Shown: positions 33,384-34,638 of the stretch, one piece after another
Position numbering within the stretch: position 1 is the stretch's first letter
Layout: each line of letters starts with the position of its first letter
Source of the DNA: an uncultured bacterium
Lineage (GTDB): Bacteria > Verrucomicrobiota > Kiritimatiellia > RFP12 > CAIWXQ01
Assembly (NCBI GenBank): GCA_903916675.1
Contig: CAIWXQ010000039.1
Span: 1 to 34,638, forward strand
Length of the DNA: 34,638 nt
Reading direction: 5' to 3'
The notes under the pieces: generated by a model
The model's database searches: none
Told to the model about the DNA's origin: nothing
Seen by the model: the letters and a program-made list of their open reading frames with translations, nothing else
Translations under genes and position numbers: made by a program

Positions 33384-33530
33384 CGCGGACACACAGCACG
33401 GGACACAGAGACCGCAGAGGAAGCCTGAGAACACAGAGGAGTCTGCCGCACGTGCGCACACCATCAAGAGACGCCTCTGCGGGCTCATTCCCGCGCTGTG
33501 CCCTCTGTGTCCTTCCCGCTGTCGCGCCAG
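33384..33530. repeat. ACACAGAG-type intergenic repeat with inverted flank
   Basis: The spacer between sixA-like and pyrophosphatase genes holds loose repeats of acacag/acacagag (33390-33440) and ends in the inverse form. ggacacagag (33401-33410) matches ctctgtgtcc (33503-33512) exactly over 10 bp with about 90 bases between. No ORF in it looks real. Confidence 0.6.
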
Positions 33531-33533
33531 GTC

Positions 33534-34638
33534 TCAGCTCTTTTCCGTGCCCGCCGCTTCCGCGTCGCGGATGCGAATCGAGTAGAACGAGCGCCAGATG
33601 AAAATCAGCGCGACCGCAAAGAAGGCGATCGCCAGACCGGGGCGCACGCCAGGCTTCGTGATCTCGATGGCCAGCTCAAGGGCCAGAAGGCCAAAGAGCG
33701 TGGTGAACTTGATGATCGGGTTCAGGGCCACGGAAGAGGTGTCCTTGAAGGGATCGCCGACCGTGTCGCCAACAACGGAGGCGGCATGGAGCGGGGTGCC
33801 CTTCTGCTTCAGATCGACTTCCACGACCTTCTTGGTGTTGTCCCAGGCACCGCCGGCGTTGGCCATGAAAATGGCCTGGAACAGGCCAAAGAGCGCGGTC
33901 GAGATCAGGTAGCCGATGAAGAAGAAGGAATCGATGCAGGCTGCGGCCAGCGTGCTGAAGAAGACCGCCAGGAAGAGGTTGATCATCCCCTTCTGGGCGA
34001 AGATCGTGCAGATCTCCACCACGCGCTTGCTGTCCTTGGTGGAGGCGCGCTCCGAGGTGCCGTCGAGCTTGATATTCTCCTTGATGAATTCGACCGCATG
34101 GTGGGCACCGCAAGCCACGGCGTGCGTGGAGGCGCCGCTGAACCAGTAGATGATCGCGCCACCGGCCATGAGGCCGAGCAGGAAGGGCGGGTTCAGGATC
34201 GAGAGCATGTCCATGTTCGTGGTCAGGCTCTTGGTGAGGATCATGATGATCGAGAAGATCATGGTGGTCGAGCCGACAACGGCCGTGCCGATCAGCACCG
34301 GCTTGGCAGTGGCCTTGAAGGTGTTGCCTGCGCCGTCGTTCTGCTCAAGGAAGCGCTTGCCGTTTTCGAAATCCGGGGTGAAGCCGAAGGTCTGCTTGAT
34401 GTCCTGGACGATGTTCGGCTGGCTTTCGATCAACGAGAGCTCGTAGACCGACTGCGCGTTGTCCGCCACCGGGCCGTAGGAATCCACGGCAATGGTCACC
34501 GGGCCCATGGAGAGGAAGCCGAACGCCACGAGACCGAAGGCAAAGACCGCGGGAGCCATCATGATGGCTTCCAGGCCCAGGTTGACGCCGCCGATCATGC
34601 TGATCAAGTAGGCGAGGCCCATCAGGCCGGCGATCACC
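33534..34638 (-). CDS. hppA: Membrane-bound ion-translocating pyrophosphatase (partial, C-terminal part)
   Basis: These are the C-terminal 368 or so residues of an M-PPase, an integral membrane pump that couples pyrophosphate hydrolysis to H+ or Na+ export. The N-terminal half lies beyond the right edge. Landmarks are DSYGPVADNAQ, GNTFKATAKP, FMANAGGAWDNTKK and GDTVGDPFKDTSS, the last being the substrate-binding loop. The lysine in GNTFKA falls at the position that is Ala in K+-dependent and Lys in K+-independent enzymes, so a K+-independent pump is inferred. Phe in place of Thr before it and KPVLIGTA in place of KGFAIGSA mark it as a divergent branch. Confidence 0.93.
   Translation of the reverse strand, partial: VIAGLMGLAYLISMIGGVNLGLEAIMMAPAVFAFGLVAFGFLSMGPVTIAVDSYGPVADNAQSVYELSLIESQPNIVQDIKQTFGFTPDFENGKRFLEQNDGAGNTFKATAKPVLIGTAVVGSTTMIFSIIMILTKSLTTNMDMLSILNPPFLLGLMAGGAIIYWFSGASTHAVACGAHHAVEFIKENIKLDGTSERASTKDSKRVVEICTIFAQKGMINLFLAVFFSTLAAACIDSFFFIGYLISTALFGLFQAIFMANAGGAWDNTKKVVEVDLKQKGTPLHAASVVGDTVGDPFKDTSSVALNPIIKFTTLFGLLALELAIEITKPGVRPGLAIAFFAVALIFIWRSFYSIRIRDAEAAGTEKS

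Overview
This is a GC-rich, gene-dense chromosomal window with no phage, transposase, CRISPR array or RNA gene that I can see. The gene content points to the PVC side of the bacterial tree, Kiritimatiellota or Verrucomicrobiota as a guess. Supporting features are two large MFS transporters with an FFWLLWGDFF signature, a divergent membrane pyrophosphatase, a Gfo/Idh/MocA oxidoreductase, and intergenic spacers full of degenerate short repeats. The phylum is inference and was not tested.

Left part (1-10.7 kb), mostly minus strand: an ilvE-mcsA-mcsB-clpC run (aminotransferase, protein-arginine kinase with its zinc-finger activator, Clp unfoldase); then a lone medium-chain dehydrogenase with a clear terminator; a coupled ppk2-yraN pair; a plus-strand Gfo/Idh/MocA oxidoreductase; and a ComM-type AAA ATPase.

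Middle (10.8-21.2 kb): a small lipoprotein, a tiny Cys-rich ORF, an unusually extended MFS transporter divergent from a secreted esterase, a protein of unknown function, panB, and then the most unusual locus. That locus is a two-gene polyketide-synthase-like unit. Its ketosynthase has lost the catalytic Cys (Ala210). It overlaps a 1101-residue AT-dehydratase-phosphopantetheinyl transferase fusion whose AT and PPTase motifs are intact but whose dehydratase His is Tyr. No ACP or ketoreductase is seen.

Right part (21.3-34.6 kb): an RluA-type pseudouridine synthase, a second MFS transporter, a DedA protein, a SWIM-SNF2 helicase, a PBP2-like transpeptidase followed by a SEDS (RodA/FtsW) gene split by an in-frame TAG, an SDR, an exported unknown protein, a SixA-like phosphatase, and the 3' part of a membrane pyrophosphatase running off the right edge.

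Two window-wide patterns stand out. First, at least five genes have a -10-like hexamer placed so that transcription would start at or within a few bases of the ATG, with no Shine-Dalgarno, so they may be leaderless. Second, six intergenic spacers hold short-period degenerate repeats whose two flanks are inverted relative to each other. There is no gene-free stretch longer than 300 bases.
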